NCBI RefSeq assembly: GCF_000715075.1 | Contig: NC_134094.1 | Location: forward strand, 79,584,120 to 79,648,119 | Reading direction: 5' to 3' | Source: Nicotiana tabacum | Lineage: Eukaryota > Streptophyta > Magnoliopsida > Solanales > Solanaceae | DNA: 64,000 bases | In this document: positions 1-10,896 of the stretch, piece after piece | How positions within the stretch are numbered: the stretch's first letter is position 1 | How the letters are laid out: every line of letters starts with the position of its first letter | Program-made: the position numbers and the translations under genes | Notes under the pieces: model-generated | Databases searched by the model: none | Seen by the model: only the letters and a program-made list of their open reading frames with translations | What the model was told of the DNA's origin: nothing

Positions 1-492
1 CTGCATCTTTAATGGATGCAGGTGGTTCCACAGCAGATGGTATTGATCAGTGATAGCGGTACACCCTCTTCCCAATTGACTAGGTGAGCCCCACTTCATT
101 TCAGGGTCGTGTATCTTTTGTTCTTGTGTATTATGTTTTGAGGTATAGCCGGGGCCTTGTTGCCAGCATTATCATAGAACTATTTGTAGCTATTAGAGGC
201 TCCGTAGACAAGAGTGGGTTGTATTTTGGTGTTGGGAAAATCAAACTAGTTATGTTGTATTTGAATTGCTTGTTCCACTTCAAACTATGAAACATATGTA
301 TTTTAAGACTTTTAAAAAGTAACTAATTGTAATAAATTGGTGTTGCTCACATGGTCTCCTCATGGTCTAATTAATGAATTATGTCTTCACGTTACTCATG
401 GGCAAGGTCGGATAGAAAGCATACAACAGGCTTGCTTGACCGGGTTATCTCGATTGAGCGCAGGTCGTGCTCCACGAGGTCGGGGCGTGACA
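1..492 (+). repeat. RE1 5' LTR, 3' end only
   Basis: This stretch matches 7550-8042 along its whole length and ends in the same GTGACA, five bases before the primer-binding site. The short ORFs inside it are not conserved between the two LTR copies and are not genes. Confidence 0.95.
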
Positions 493-496
493 AGCT

Positions 497-509
497 TGGT
501 ATCAGAGCC
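497..509 (+). other. RE1 primer-binding site (initiator tRNA-Met)
   Basis: TGGTATCAGAGCC is the usual complement of the 3' end of plant initiator tRNA-Met. It starts 4 bases after the LTR end, where minus-strand DNA synthesis would be primed. Confidence 0.95.
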
Positions 510-711
510 TAAGGTTTTAAAGTGTCCTAGGATGTCTCGGAGACGTGTCTAGTAGAGTCCTTCTTATCAGTGTGTTGTTGACCATATCTATAATTAGGAG
601 GCTATTTGGGCATTAGGAATAACACCTTTCTTTAATGTTCTAGATCGTGCGATAGAGCTAATTGTAAGACTGTTCCTCCTTTAACTCGTGCTTTGCTCCA
701 ATTTTCAGTAC

Positions 712-2036
712 ATGGCACCTAAGAAGAAGGCAAGAACTGGCCAGAGAGGCAATGCCACCCCAAGAGTGGAAGTTGATTATATATCTGACGATGCATGTGA
801 GCACCCGAGGGGTGAGGATATTCCCCCAACTATCACACCGCCTGATTCTACTACACCTACTCAAACTACACTAATTCCTACACCTAATGAGGGTGCAGCG
901 ATTCCTCCAACTTATACTCTAGTTCTACCTCTAGCCCCAACTTCCGGACCTAGTGTTTCTGATGGGGACTTTAGGGGAGACATACATATGTTGGCTCAGA
1001 TAGTGGCTTCTCAGGCCCAGAGATCGAATATTGCACCTACTTCTTCCAGTGAGCAAGGGGATTCTGCTAGTTCCAGGGTGAATAGGTTTCTTCAATTAGA
1101 TCCTCCAGTGTTCAAGGGTACTAATCCCGAAGAGGGCCCACAGGACTTCATTGATGAGATGCACACTCTTCGAGTTATGCGTTCTACTGAGATGGAAGGA
1201 GTAGAGTTGGCCTCCTACCGCCTGAAAGAGGTGGCCTATTCTTGGTTTGAGATGTGGGAGAAATCCTGTGAGGAAGGGAGCCCTCCATCAAAATGGAGTG
1301 AGTTTGTCGATGCCTTCATTAATCATTTCTTGCCTGCCGAGACTAAGGCAGCCCATGCCGCTGAGTTTGAGAACCTAAAACAAGGTAGCATAAGTGTGTG
1401 GGAGTACCGTATGAGGTTCGCACACCTATCCAAGTATGCTATTTACATATTGCCAACTATAAATGCTAGAGTGAACGGGTTTGTTCAGGGCCTTAGCCCC
1501 TTGGTTATTAATGAGGCCTCTATAGGTGCCCTGAATTCTTATATGAACTATGGGAAGATGGTGGCGTTTTCTCAAGCCACAAAGACTCGCAAATTGAAGA
1601 ATAAAATGGAGCGAGAGGGTAGCAATAAGGCCCGGTCCGCAGGCAACTTTGGTGGTTCTTCCGGTGGTTGTGGTGGTAGGTCAACATTTAGGGAAGGATT
1701 TTCAGGTCCATCCTAGTCCTTTGCTCAGCCTACGGTTAGTTCACATCCATCGGGGGCCAGTCAGTAGCAGTGGGGCCGTTTCAGGCCCAATCAGGGGAAC
1801 GAGGGATCCTACTAACAGGGTCGACCTGGAGGGAGATTCCAGCAGCAACGGAGTCCCCATGCCCTAGGTGTGGGAAGATGCACTTTGGGGTCTGCTTCAT
1901 GGACCAACCCATATGTTACGGGTGCAGTATTAGGGGTCACATTCAGAGGGATTGTCGTTCATCCTACAGAGTGTGGGTAAGGGCACGACACATCCATCTA
2001 GTTCTGCAGCTACTACATATGCAGCACCAGCTCTAG
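712..2036 (+). pseudogene. gag: RE1 gag (capsid and nucleocapsid), broken
   Basis: Structural protein that would form the virus-like particle and bind element RNA. The ATG at 712 opens MAPKKKARTG; the open frame to its left has no homology, so I take 712 as the start. The Retrotrans_gag core runs from about residue 130 to 300, with the typical block around FIDEMHTLRVM and later FINHFLPAETKAAH. The frame is closed by TAG at 1714 and again at 1765. The nucleocapsid part continues in another frame, with two knuckles at 1860-1895 (CPRC...H...C) and 1914-1955 (CYGC...H....C). Both keep their Cys/His residues. At least one frameshift lies between the capsid and the knuckles, so no full Gag can be made. 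Confidence 0.9.
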
Positions 2037-2139
2037 ATCGTGGCCCTCCAGCACCCGCAAGGCATGGTGCAGCTAGGGGTAGCGTACTGAGTTCGGGAGG
2101 ATCCAGCCTTTTCTTTACTATGAGGGATCGCTAGAGTTC

Positions 2140-2575
2140 AAAGGCTTCTCCATATGTTGTCACAGGTATATTGACTGTCCAATCTCATGATGTATATGCC
2201 CTTATTGATCCCGATTCCACTTTTTCATATATCACTTCTTATGTTGCTATGGAATTTGGGATAGAACCGGAATAGCTTCATGAGCCGTTCTCTGTATCTA
2301 CTCTGGTTGGTGAGTCTATTGTGTCCGCGCGGGTTTATAGGAATTATGTTATCATGGTGCATGGTCGGGATACCATGGCCGATCTCATTGAGTTGAGGAT
2401 GGTTTATTTTGATGTAATAATGGGGATGGATTGGCTTTATTCATGTTTTGCCAAGCTTGATTGCCAAACCAGAACCGTTAGGTTTGAATTTCCAAAAGAG
2501 CCAGTTATCGAATGGAAGGGGGGTGATATGGTGCCGAAGGGCAGGTTTATTTCTTACCTTAAGGCCATGAAATGA
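2140..2575 (+). pseudogene. RE1 aspartic protease, active site damaged
   Basis: Retropepsin-type protease that would cut the Gag-Pol polyprotein. The active-site block reads ALIDPDSTFSYI at about 2193-2228. In related elements the residue after Asp-Pro is normally Gly, and here it is Asp, so the catalytic loop is probably dead. The second protease block is seen as DVIMGMDWL near 2409-2435. A TAG at 2273 sits where this family usually has Gln. The frame then runs open to 2575 and joins the reverse transcriptase region with a frame change. Confidence 0.85.
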
Positions 2576-3405
2576 ACAACAAGGGGTGTATTTACCATTT
2601 GGTCTGGGTTAGTGACACCGATGCTGAGGCATCTACACTTTAGTCTGTTCCAGTTGTGAATGAATTTCTGGAGGTCTTTCCGGATAAGCTCCCTGGAATC
2701 CCACCAGACAGGGAGATTGATTTTTGAGATTGATGTGATGCCAGGCACGCATCCTATATCTATCCCTCCCTACAGAATGGCATCGACAGAATTGAAGGAG
2801 CTAAAGGAACAATTGAAGGATTTATTGGAGAAGTGTTTCATCCGGCCGAGTGTGTTGCCTTGGGGCACACCGATCCTCTTTGTAAGGAAGAAGGATGGGT
2901 CACTGAGAATGTGTATTGACTATCAGCAGCTCAACAAGGTCACGATCAAGAATAAGTACCCGTTGCTAAGGATAGATGAATTGTTTGACCAATTGCAGGG
3001 TGCTAGGTACTTCTCTAAAATTGATTTAAGATCTGGGTATCACCAATTGAATATAGGGAGCAAGCTATTCCTAAAACAACTTTCAGGACCTGATATGGGC
3101 ACTTCAAATTTTTGGTAATGTCCTTTGGGCAAACAAATGCCCCGGTAGCTTTCATGGATCTTATGAATCGAGTCTTCAAGACTTTTCTTGAATCCTTTAT
3201 GATAGTGTTCATTGGCGATATTATTGTATATTCACGAAGTCGAGAGGACCATGCCGATCATCTCAGGGCAGTTCTACAGAGTCTATATCAGCACAAGTTG
3301 TAAGCGAAGTTTTTCGAATTGTGAATTTTGGCTTGAATCTGTCACATTCTTGGGTCATGTCTCTCCAGAGAAGGAATTAAGGTTGATCCGCAGAAGATTG
3401 CAGTT
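2576..3405 (+). pseudogene. RE1 reverse transcriptase, YxDD-equivalent motif mutated
   Basis: Polymerase that would copy the element RNA into cDNA. The finger and palm blocks are clear: [38 protein letters not shown] and [13 protein letters not shown] (2860-3050). The frame shifts between about 3050 and 3120, then continues with [19 protein letters not shown]. The catalytic motif, normally F/YxDD in this family, reads FIGD, with GGC at 3214-3216 replacing the first of the two aspartates. This enzyme would be inactive even if the frame were open. The thumb region (3304-3405) is in yet another frame. Confidence 0.92.
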
Positions 3406-4176
3406 GTGAAGAATTGGCCGAGGCCTACAACTCCAACAGAGATTCTCAATTTCTTGGGCTTAGCTGGGTATTACAGAAAGTTTGTGGAGGGGTTCTCTAC
3501 CCTTGCCTCCCCGTTGACTAAATTGACGCAGAAGGCAGTTAAGTTCAAATGGTCAGATGCTTGTGAAAAGAGCTTCCAAGAGTTGAAATCAAGGCTGACT
3601 ACGGCACCGATGTTGACTTTGCCGGAGGGTACGGATGGGTTTGTAGTTTATTGTGGTGCTTCGAAGATCTGACTAGGGTGTGTATTTACGCAACATGGCA
3701 AGGTGATTGCTTATGCTTCTAGGCAACTCAAGAATCATGAGAAGAACTATCCAACACATGACTTAGAGATCGCAGCGGTGGTTTTTGCATTGAAGAGTTG
3801 ACGTCATTATTTGTATGGTGTCCATGTGGATATATTCTCGGATCATAAGAGCCTTTAATATATTTTCAAACAGAAGAAATTGAATCTGAGGTAGAGAATA
3901 TTGCTCGAGTTACTCAAGCACTACGACATCAATATTCTCTATCATCCGGGAAAGGCTAATGTTGTGGCAGATGCTCTTAGCCGGAAATCTATAGGTAGTT
4001 TGGATCACTTGGAGGCATATCAAACGTCATTGACCAAGGAGGTTCATAGGTTTGCTAGTTTGGAAGTTCGCCTTGAGGACTCTAGTGAAGGAGGGGTACT
4101 TGTGCAAAATAGTGCCGAATCATCGCTTGTTGTGGAAGTCAAGGAGAAGCAATACGACGATCCATTGTTGGTATAA
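3406..4176 (+). pseudogene. RE1 connection and RNase H domain, several stops
   Basis: This domain would remove element RNA from the RNA-DNA hybrid. It starts with the connection block [15 protein letters not shown] and runs through [37 protein letters not shown] and FSDHKSL to HPGKANVVADALSR, which marks the end of RNase H in Ty3/gypsy elements. In-frame stops lie at 3670, 3799, 3856 and 3892. The last three fit C-to-T or G-to-A decay of Trp or Gln codons. The first catalytic position reads YCGAS, where an Asp is usual in place of Gly, so the metal site is also hit. Confidence 0.88.
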
Positions 4177-5055
4177 TTGAAGGAGGGGATTCATAAACAT
4201 AAGACTATGGATTTTTCCCTTGGCATGGATGATGGTACGCTAAGGTAGCAAGGGCGATTATGCGTTCCAAATGTTGATGGTCCTTGGGAAAGAATCATGA
4301 CCGAGGCTCACACTTCCAGGTATTTCGTGCACCCAGGCTCTACGAAGATGTACCATGATCTTAAGGAAGTCTACTGGTGGAATGATACGAAGAGGAATAT
4401 AGCGGACTTTGTGGCAAGATGCCCAAATTATCAGCAAGTAAAGGCCGAACATCAAAAGCCCGGTGGGTTGGCACAAAACATAGAAATTCTGATGTGGAAA
4501 TGGGAGATGATCAATATGGACTTTGTGGTAAGACTACCTCGCACTCCTCAAAAGTTTGACTCGATTTGGGTGAATGTAGACCGACTCACGAAATCAGCAC
4601 ACTTCTTACCTGCTAAGACTACCGACACAGCAGAACAGTATGCTTTATTGTATGTCAAGGAAATAGTCAAGTTGCATGGCACTCCAGTTTCTATTATCTC
4701 CGATCGAGAGGCACAGTACATGGCCAATTTTTGGAAGAAATTTCAGCAAGGTTTGGGTACTCAGGCGAATCTTAGTACAACCTTTCATCCACAGACTGTC
4801 GGGCATGCGAAGCGGACTATTCAGACGCTCGAGGACATATTGCGCACTTGTGTTCTTGACTTCAGTGGTAGTTGGGATGATCATTTGCCACTCATAGAAT
4901 TTTCCTACAACAATAGTTACCATGCTAGCATTCAGATGGCACCGTTCGAGGCTTTATATAGTATGAGATGTAGATATCCCATTGGATGGTTCAAGATTGG
5001 GGAAGCAGAGTTGATAGAAACCAGACATCGTGCATCAGGCTTTGGAGAAGGTTAA
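4177..5055 (+). pseudogene. RE1 integrase, zinc finger and catalytic Glu altered
   Basis: Enzyme that would insert the cDNA in the genome. The N-terminal HHCC finger is seen at about 4306-4440 (EAHTSRYFVHPG ... ARCPNYQQ), but its last Cys is replaced by Tyr. The core keeps two acidic residues, Asp in MDFVVRLP (about 4518) and Asp in IISDREAQY (about 4697). The third, the Glu normally found in the GQAERT-like block, is Lys (HAKRTIQTLED, about 4804-4836). The block FSYNNSYHASIQMAPFEALY near 4900 is typical of the lineage. The open frame ends at 5055, before the C-terminal domain. Confidence 0.92.
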
Positions 5056-5749
5056 GATCATTAAAGAACTATTGAAAACTGCTTAAAGTCACCAGAAGTC
5101 CTATTCGGATGTGCGTCGTGGGGAGTTGGAGTTCAAGGAGGATGATTGGGTATTCTTGAAGGTTTCCCCCATGAAGGGTATAATGTGTTTTAGGAAGAAA
5201 GGGAAATTGAGTCCGGGGTATGTCGGACCATACAGAGTCACTCAGAGGATTGGTCAGGTGGCTTAGAGGCTAGAACTACCTCCAGAGATGTCTTCAGTGC
5301 ACCCGGTGTTTCATGTATCTATGTTGAAGAAGGTGGTTAGAGATCCGTCACTTATTGTTTCGGTTGAGACTATTGAGGTTAATGATGAATTCACTTATGA
5401 AGAGATTCCAGTTGTCATCCTTGATAGGCAGGTCCGAAAGTTTAGAAACAAAGAGATTGCCTCCGTGAAACTGCTATGGCGAAACCAACAGGTTGAAGAG
5501 GCCACTTGGGAGGCTGAGGAAGAGATGAAGAAGAAGTATCCTCATTTGTTTGAATATCTATGTAATCGTTTCTATGTAATTGTTCCCTATGAATTGTGTA
5601 TCACTTGTATAGTTTGCGCTATGGGTGCTCCTTCCGGTAATATATTGCCTATGAGGCCACGGTTGGTGTTGTTTTCATGTTATGTTGAGTCATTGGATTA
5701 TGTATATGTTGTTAGGACTTGTTTCTGGGATTCTCTGATAGGTGGATAG
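5056..5749 (+). pseudogene. RE1 integrase C-terminus with chromodomain-like tail
   Basis: After a frameshift the text VHPVFHVSMLKKVV marks the integrase C-terminal (GPY/F-type) region. It is followed by LDRQVRKFRNKEIASVKLLW and VEEATWEAEEEM (about 5420-5530), the short chromodomain-like tail of Tekay/Del chromoviruses. Such tails are thought to steer integration to marked chromatin. The stretch 5056-5287 shows the preceding integrase residues in changing frames with stops. Homology fades after about 5560; the rest of the open frame is probably untranslated 3' sequence. Confidence 0.82.
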
Positions 5750-5894
5750 GCCCAGTTATAAGGGAAACTCTGCCGAATTTCTAAACAATTTGGGAGTAAG
5801 TGAAATTTGGGAGCATGAGATATGTGAGAGAAGAGATGTGTTATGTTAGTTGTTTGGGGCGGACTCTACTCCTCATTCAAGGACGAATGATCCT

Positions 5895-5907
5895 AAGTGG
5901 GGGAGGA
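5895..5907 (+). other. RE1 polypurine tract
   Basis: AAGTGGGGGAGGA directly abuts the 3' LTR, whose first bases are TGTAAGGCCCC. It would prime plus-strand DNA synthesis. The GGACGA motif described in the findings lies 9 bases upstream (5881-5886). Confidence 0.93.
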
Positions 5908-8042
5908 TGTAAGGCCCCGTAAATTTTCGGAGAGTAATTTAAGGTTTTGTGGGGCCAAGGTTGGCTAATGTATTATATTTTTGTACTTTTTGGGTTGATC
6001 AGTGCATTGGGGAGTTGAATCTTTCCGACCTCGCATCGCCCAGCTCCTAGCACGCTAGTTCGTGCTACTTCCCTCGCGTCGCCCAACTCCTAGCGCACTA
6101 GACCGTGCTACATCCCTCGCTTAGCCAGGTCTATTCCTCACTGCAGAGCTCGCGAAGCCTTGTCTGTAGCTCGCTACAGAGCTCGCCTAGCCTCGTCTGT
6201 AGCGCGATCCGGAGTTCATAGGGTCCATTTTTCTAATTTAACAACCTGACCCCATTTCATTTTATATAGTCATAGCGGTCATTTTTGAGGGGTTATCTGA
6301 TATTTTAGAGAGATGAGAGAACTATCCTAGAGAGAGAAAGGGGAGGAATCAAGGACAAGGATTTCACTACTCAACTTGGATCAAGCCTTGGAATTTCATC
6401 AAGAGGAACTTGCTAGGGTTTCTAAAAGGTAAGACTTTCTTCCCCCAATTCTCTAATTTCGAATTTGGGTAGAAGATGGGTAAAAGGGGAGGGTGATTCT
6501 TGGGTGTGAGAGTATTGTTTATACATGCATGTATCAATAAGGTTTGTGGGAAGATTGTTGAGCTCAAATGGGTAAAGATTGGGTTGTGGAGTGAAGGAAA
6601 TCTTGTGAAAGAACCTTGTAATCAAATTTGCACATCTAGTGTTTGATAAAATGCTAAAATAAGCTGAAACCATGAATATCTTCCTAATTTGTGTTCAATT
6701 TTGTTATGTCTCAAAATAGATTGAAGTTGCTTGGATTTCCAAAATATTGTATTAATTTAAGGAAAGCTCAAAGCGAGATATGTTGGCTAAACTCTTCTTG
6801 TAGAATTGAATTCCATGATGTCCTCGTAATTTACGATTGTGATTGGCTCAAGTTCTTATTTTTCATGTTCTGAATCCTTCCTAATGAAAGAAAGGAGTAT
6901 GAAATGTGAAACTCGGCCAACATGCCAAGAATGTCATTAGGTTGTGGCCACTGATGCCAATGAAATAAAAAGATGTGGAATAAATTATCGAATGAGTTGC
7001 AAATCCTTTGTATAATAAATGTTTTGGGAGCATAGTTTAGTCACCGAGGAAGGGTAGGTTGAAATAGCCTAACCCCGAAACTACACGTGCCAGTGTAGGA
7101 GTGATTGAGTGGTAAATCCCCATATTGATGTAATGAGAATATTCCGCTTAATTGAGATGAGATGATTGCTAGCGGATTGTGATGTCGACCCACACGGTAT
7201 TGTGGTGAGATGGCTTAGCCGACCAGGCAGGGATCGGATGCCATGTCGCTCACATGGTGGTGTTGTGATTGGATGTCTCTGATGAGGCAGCTTAGCCGAT
7301 TGGGCAGAGATCGGACTCTATCCTAAAAACACGGTGGTATATCGGTACTAAAGATCTCCCAACCTAAAATATGGAAATTTACTTGTAAACTTATCTTGCT
7401 CCTAACTTGATATTTGATATTGTTTAAGGCTTCCATTGATTCTATGATTGTTCTTTCTTATATTATTACTCGTTCTATTGAGAGGGTGTATAGTCGTACA
7501 TACTAGTACTATTCCATATGTACTAACGTCCCTTTTTCCTCGGGGCGTTGCATCTTTAATGGATGCAGGTGGTTCCACAGTAGGCGGCATTGATCAGTGT
7601 TAGCGGTACACCCTCTTCCCAGCTGACTTGGTGAGCCCCACTTCATTTCGGGGGTCGTGTATCTTTTGTTCTTGTGTATTATGTTTTGAGGTATAGACGG
7701 GACCTTGTTGCCGGTATTATCATAGCACTCTTTTGTATCTATTAAAGGCTCCATAGACATAGTGTGAGTTGTATTTTGGTGCTGGGAAAATCAAACTAGT
7801 TATGTTGTATTTGAATCGCTTGTTCCACTTCAAACTATGAAATATATGTATTTTGAGACTTTAAAAAAGTAACTAATGGTAATAAATTGGTATTGCTCAC
7901 ATGGTCTCCTCATGGTCTAATTAATGAATATTGTCTTCACTTTACTCATGGGCGAGGTCTGGTAGAAAGCGTACAACAGGCTTGCTTGACCTAATTATCT
8001 CGGTTGAGCACCGGTCGCGCTCCATGAGGTCAGGGTGTGACA
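5908..8042 (+). repeat. RE1 3' LTR, 2.1 kb
   Basis: It starts TGTAAGGCCCC just after the polypurine tract and ends GTGACA, like the 5' copy. A TATA-like string (tttatatag, about 6260-6269) follows the GC-rich tandem repeat and is a likely core promoter. Two related blocks of about 26 bp containing GCTTAGCCGA and GATCGGA occur near 7212 and 7286. The ORFs inside are not genes. Confidence 0.92.
6029..6114 (+). repeat. Two 43 bp tandem repeats in the RE1 LTR
   Basis: Two neighbouring units begin CCTCGC(A/G)TCGCC at 6029 and 6072, and the first bases of a third start at 6115. A different short repeat around GCTCGC...TCTGTAGC follows at about 6145-6205. Both lie upstream of the TATA-like string, so they are in the likely U3 promoter part of the LTR. 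Confidence 0.8.
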
Positions 8043-8569
8043 AAGGAATTCAACCATACTCACCCCTGCGGGTCCTCAGACAATTCGAGATGATCCAAGA
8101 CATGCCTCTGTGGACAAGGATGGCACTGTACGAGGATGAGTACAACGGCCAGATTCTAATTCCCAAGATAAGAAGACTGGAAGAAGAGTGGAATGACCTG
8201 GTGACAATGCCTATGGGTCAAAACTCATGGGGTACTCCCGAATATTACATCTGGATTAAGGAAGAAGAAGAACTAGCTCACCCAAGAAGAGAGGATATAG
8301 CCTGGTTAGAGGACACAGTAGTTGCCTTGCAAATTTATCATAAAATCCTACCGCATTATCTTGTGACCACATCAATGCATCGTCAGGTGTCCCCAGGATC
8401 CATTAACCACATGTTGCCACCGGCTGAAGATGATGATCGGGTAGTGGAGTGCATCCAGATAGAGTCAAGCACAGATCCAGAAGAAGATCCGGAGGAGGAG
8501 TCTGAATTCAATGATGATGAGTAAGGGTTTGAGGAAGACCCGGAGGAGGATCCGGAAGAGGAGCCATAA
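8043..8569 (+). pseudogene. Element A ORF1, C-terminal part (DUF7745-like)
   Basis: The reading frame begins right at the RE1 boundary, so the protein's first part is missing. The residues match the C-terminal half of ORF1 in B almost throughout (blocks LRVLRQFEMIQDMPLWTR, MPMGQNSWGTPEYY, LPHYLVTTSMH). The end is very acidic, rich in DPEEDPEEE. TAA at 8522 interrupts the acidic tail, which continues in frame to 8569. The family resembles the DUF7745-type proteins encoded ahead of gag by Tat/Ogre elements. Its function is unknown; I give none. Confidence 0.8.
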
Positions 8570-9050
8570 GAAGAGAAGGGTACAAGAAGCGACTCAGGGG
8601 ATGGTTATTAGAGTTGATTGATTTCCACCTCTTTCCCCACTTTGTACCTTTATCCCTAGTTTCTTTTCCAAAAGGGCAAGTTGTCCGAGCCCATGCAATT
8701 CTATGATGTAATCCTTGTTCCTGCTCGTATCAGTCCAAATTATCGATGAAAACAAATTGCTTCGGATCTAAATGTGTTAAGTCAAAATGTTTGTCAAATA
8801 TCCGTGAACTAGGCCTACCTCCGACAATGAGAGGTCCCTGCGAATTCTAGGAATGCGCTAGTTGTAATGCACGAATTATTTGCTCTGTGTGATTTTCTAC
8901 TCGCATAAATAAAGAAAATGACTCTTGCCCCATTTCTTTCCTTCTTGTTATTTTCTTTTGCTTTATTATTATCCCCAAAAAGAAAAGAAAATTGGTTTGT
9001 GTCGACCAAAACTGGCAAAACCACCATACAATCTAAGGTCAAAGGGAAAG
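8570..9050 (+). other. Element A spacer between ORF1 and gag
   Basis: No coding signal. The sequence has an inverted counterpart in B at about 37467-37986, with shared strings such as the one around ACTAGGCCTACCTCCG, so it is an ordinary internal part of this element family. Confidence 0.75.
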
Positions 9051-10896
9051 ATGTCAGCCATGGAAGACCCTACTGAACATTCCCTGGTCATAGCCGACAG
9101 CCTGGGGCGATTGGGGGAAAGGGACAGTACTAAGAATGATGAACACGTGGCCAGGATGGCCCAGGAAATGGAGTCCTTAAAGGAGGAGGTACAACATATC
9201 AGAGAACTGGCGCACCTGGCCGTGACAACACTTCCTTAACCACCTAGATTTCCTTCTTTGGAATCACTTCCTGATCACTTTCCTTCCAGTTCATGCCAGA
9301 ACAACAACACCCCAACTTCAACTCCCACAACTCAAGTCATACCTCTAGTAACCCCCGCTAACCCACCAAATCCCCTTATCTAGACTCCTTACGTACCACA
9401 ATACAATCAGATATCATAGAACCCGCCTATTACCACTAATGCAAATACCCCTCCTAGTGACGGAGTCACTTTCACCACCAACCAGCACAAACCTGTGGCA
9501 CATGCCGCTACTCAGGAGCGGTACGTTCCCCATGTATATGTCATTTCTGAACCTACTTTTACAGCACATGTCACGGTCAGGGTGCCTTATGAGATTGACC
9601 AATACACCGAGATGGAGAGAGAAGCCAGGCGTAAGGAAGAAGAGTCAGCATCTGAGCAGTTGCATATGTTGAGGAGGCAAATGAAGAGTCTACAAGTTTC
9701 CCGGGCAACGAATGTTTTGACTATGATAATTTGTGTATTCACCCATACGTGGATATGCCAGCAGGGTACAAACCCCCAAAGTTCGATATCTTCGATGGGA
9801 TGGGGGACCCTCATGCACATTTGAGGGCCTATTGTGACAAGTTGGTCGGAGTGGGAAGGAACGAGAAACTAAGGATGAAATTGTTTATAAGAAGTTTGAC
9901 GGGAGAAGAACTCACCCGATATACCTGACAGGATCTGCGAAATTGGAGAACTTGGCAGGATATGGCAGAGGACTTCATGAATCAATTTCGATTCAATACA
10001 GAGATCACTCTTGATCAGTTTGCACTGGTGAACCTGTAGAAAAACCCATTTGAGTCATTCCAAGAATATGCACGGCGATGGAGGTCGGAGACAGCCAGGG
10101 CGCAACCTACGCTGGATGACAGCGAATTAACCAAGTATTTCATTAGAGCCTAGAAGTGAATATACTTTGAAAATATGATGGGAATGATGGGTCAAAAGTT
10201 CCCCGAGCTGGTCAAGATGGGAGATTTCTTAGAAGAAGGCAAAAATTCTAGTAAATTGCAATCCATGGCAGCACTACAAGCGGGCAGCAAGGCCATCCAG
10301 TCAAGGTCGATTGGTAGCGGAAAGAATAAGAAAGAGGAGGTCTCAGCAGCCGTCCCCTACTACCAAACTCACCCACCTCACGGAAGCACCTCTTATTCCC
10401 CAAACAACCACTCACCACCATCCACTTACACTCCAGTCTATAATACCTAGCCATATTACCACCCTCAACCACAATACAACCCTCCTCGAGCCAACAATAA
10501 CCAAAACCCACAATGACCATATGCTCCTGTCCAAACTTCTACTCATCATAACCGACCTGTGTATGCACCATGCGCTCGTCCCAACTTTGATGAGAGGGGT
10601 CCTAGAGCTTATACCCCAATTGCTGAGCCTCTGGACCAATTGATCGAAAGGTTAAGAAGAGCAGGATTGATACACCCAATTGAGGGAAGGGTTCCTAAGC
10701 GTTCCTCTAAATATTTTGATGCCACTAAGAGATACGTGTACCATTTTAATGCACCTGGACACGACACTGAGGATTGTTTCAAGTTTATAAATGAAATTGA
10801 AATCTTGATCAAGAGCGGAGCCATTCAATGCACTCCAGCTCCACCTAATGTAATCCCAAACCACTGCCAAATCATCGAAACTATGGAGCTAACATG
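9051..10896 (+). pseudogene. gag: Element A gag, broken
   Basis: The ATG at 9051 opens MSAMEDPTEHSLVIADS and is shared with B. The reading passes through frames in order: an N-terminal coiled-coil-like segment (QEMESLKEEVQHIRELAH), a Pro/Thr-rich linker, the charged segment EIDQYTEMEREARRKEEES, the capsid core (GYKPPKFDIFDGMGDPHAHL at about 9765-9824, then TWQDMAEDFMNQF), the block MGQKFPELVKMGDFLEEG, a Tyr/Pro/Asn-rich stretch and a degenerate finger YHFNAPGHDTEDCFKF near 10740-10790. Stops are at 9237, about 9926, 10037 and about 10152. The TGA after CYT/RYT stands where B has Arg, which fits CGA to TGA decay. Confidence 0.86.

Larger units (their letters stand above)
1..8042 (+). mobile_element. 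RE1: Ty3/gypsy chromovirus (Tekay/Del-like), nearly full length, decayed
   Basis: The order is LTR, initiator-Met primer site, gag with two zinc knuckles, aspartic protease, reverse transcriptase, RNase H, integrase, chromodomain-like C-terminus, polypurine tract and LTR, all on one strand. This is the Ty3/gypsy order, and the C-terminal tail after integrase is of the Tekay/Del chromovirus type. The left LTR is cut by the window edge. The last 492 bp of the 5' LTR and of the 3' LTR differ at roughly 8% of the positions I compared by eye, mostly transitions, so the insertion is old. Stop codons and frame changes occur in every domain. The element lies inside ORF1 of element A, whose reading frame starts again directly after the 3' LTR. 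The 5 bp after the LTR (aagga, 8043-8047) would be one copy of the target duplication; the other lies outside the window. Confidence 0.93.

Noticed and set aside
84..552. Short open frames in the RE1 5' LTR
   Set aside because: They are not kept in the 3' LTR copy at 7590-8040 and contain no known motif.
7402..7760. - strand open frames in the RE1 3' LTR
   Set aside because: Lie entirely in LTR sequence; the 5' LTR copy disrupts them.
10248..10870. - strand open frames opposite element A gag
   Set aside because: Shadows of the gag frame, which has clear homology on the + strand.
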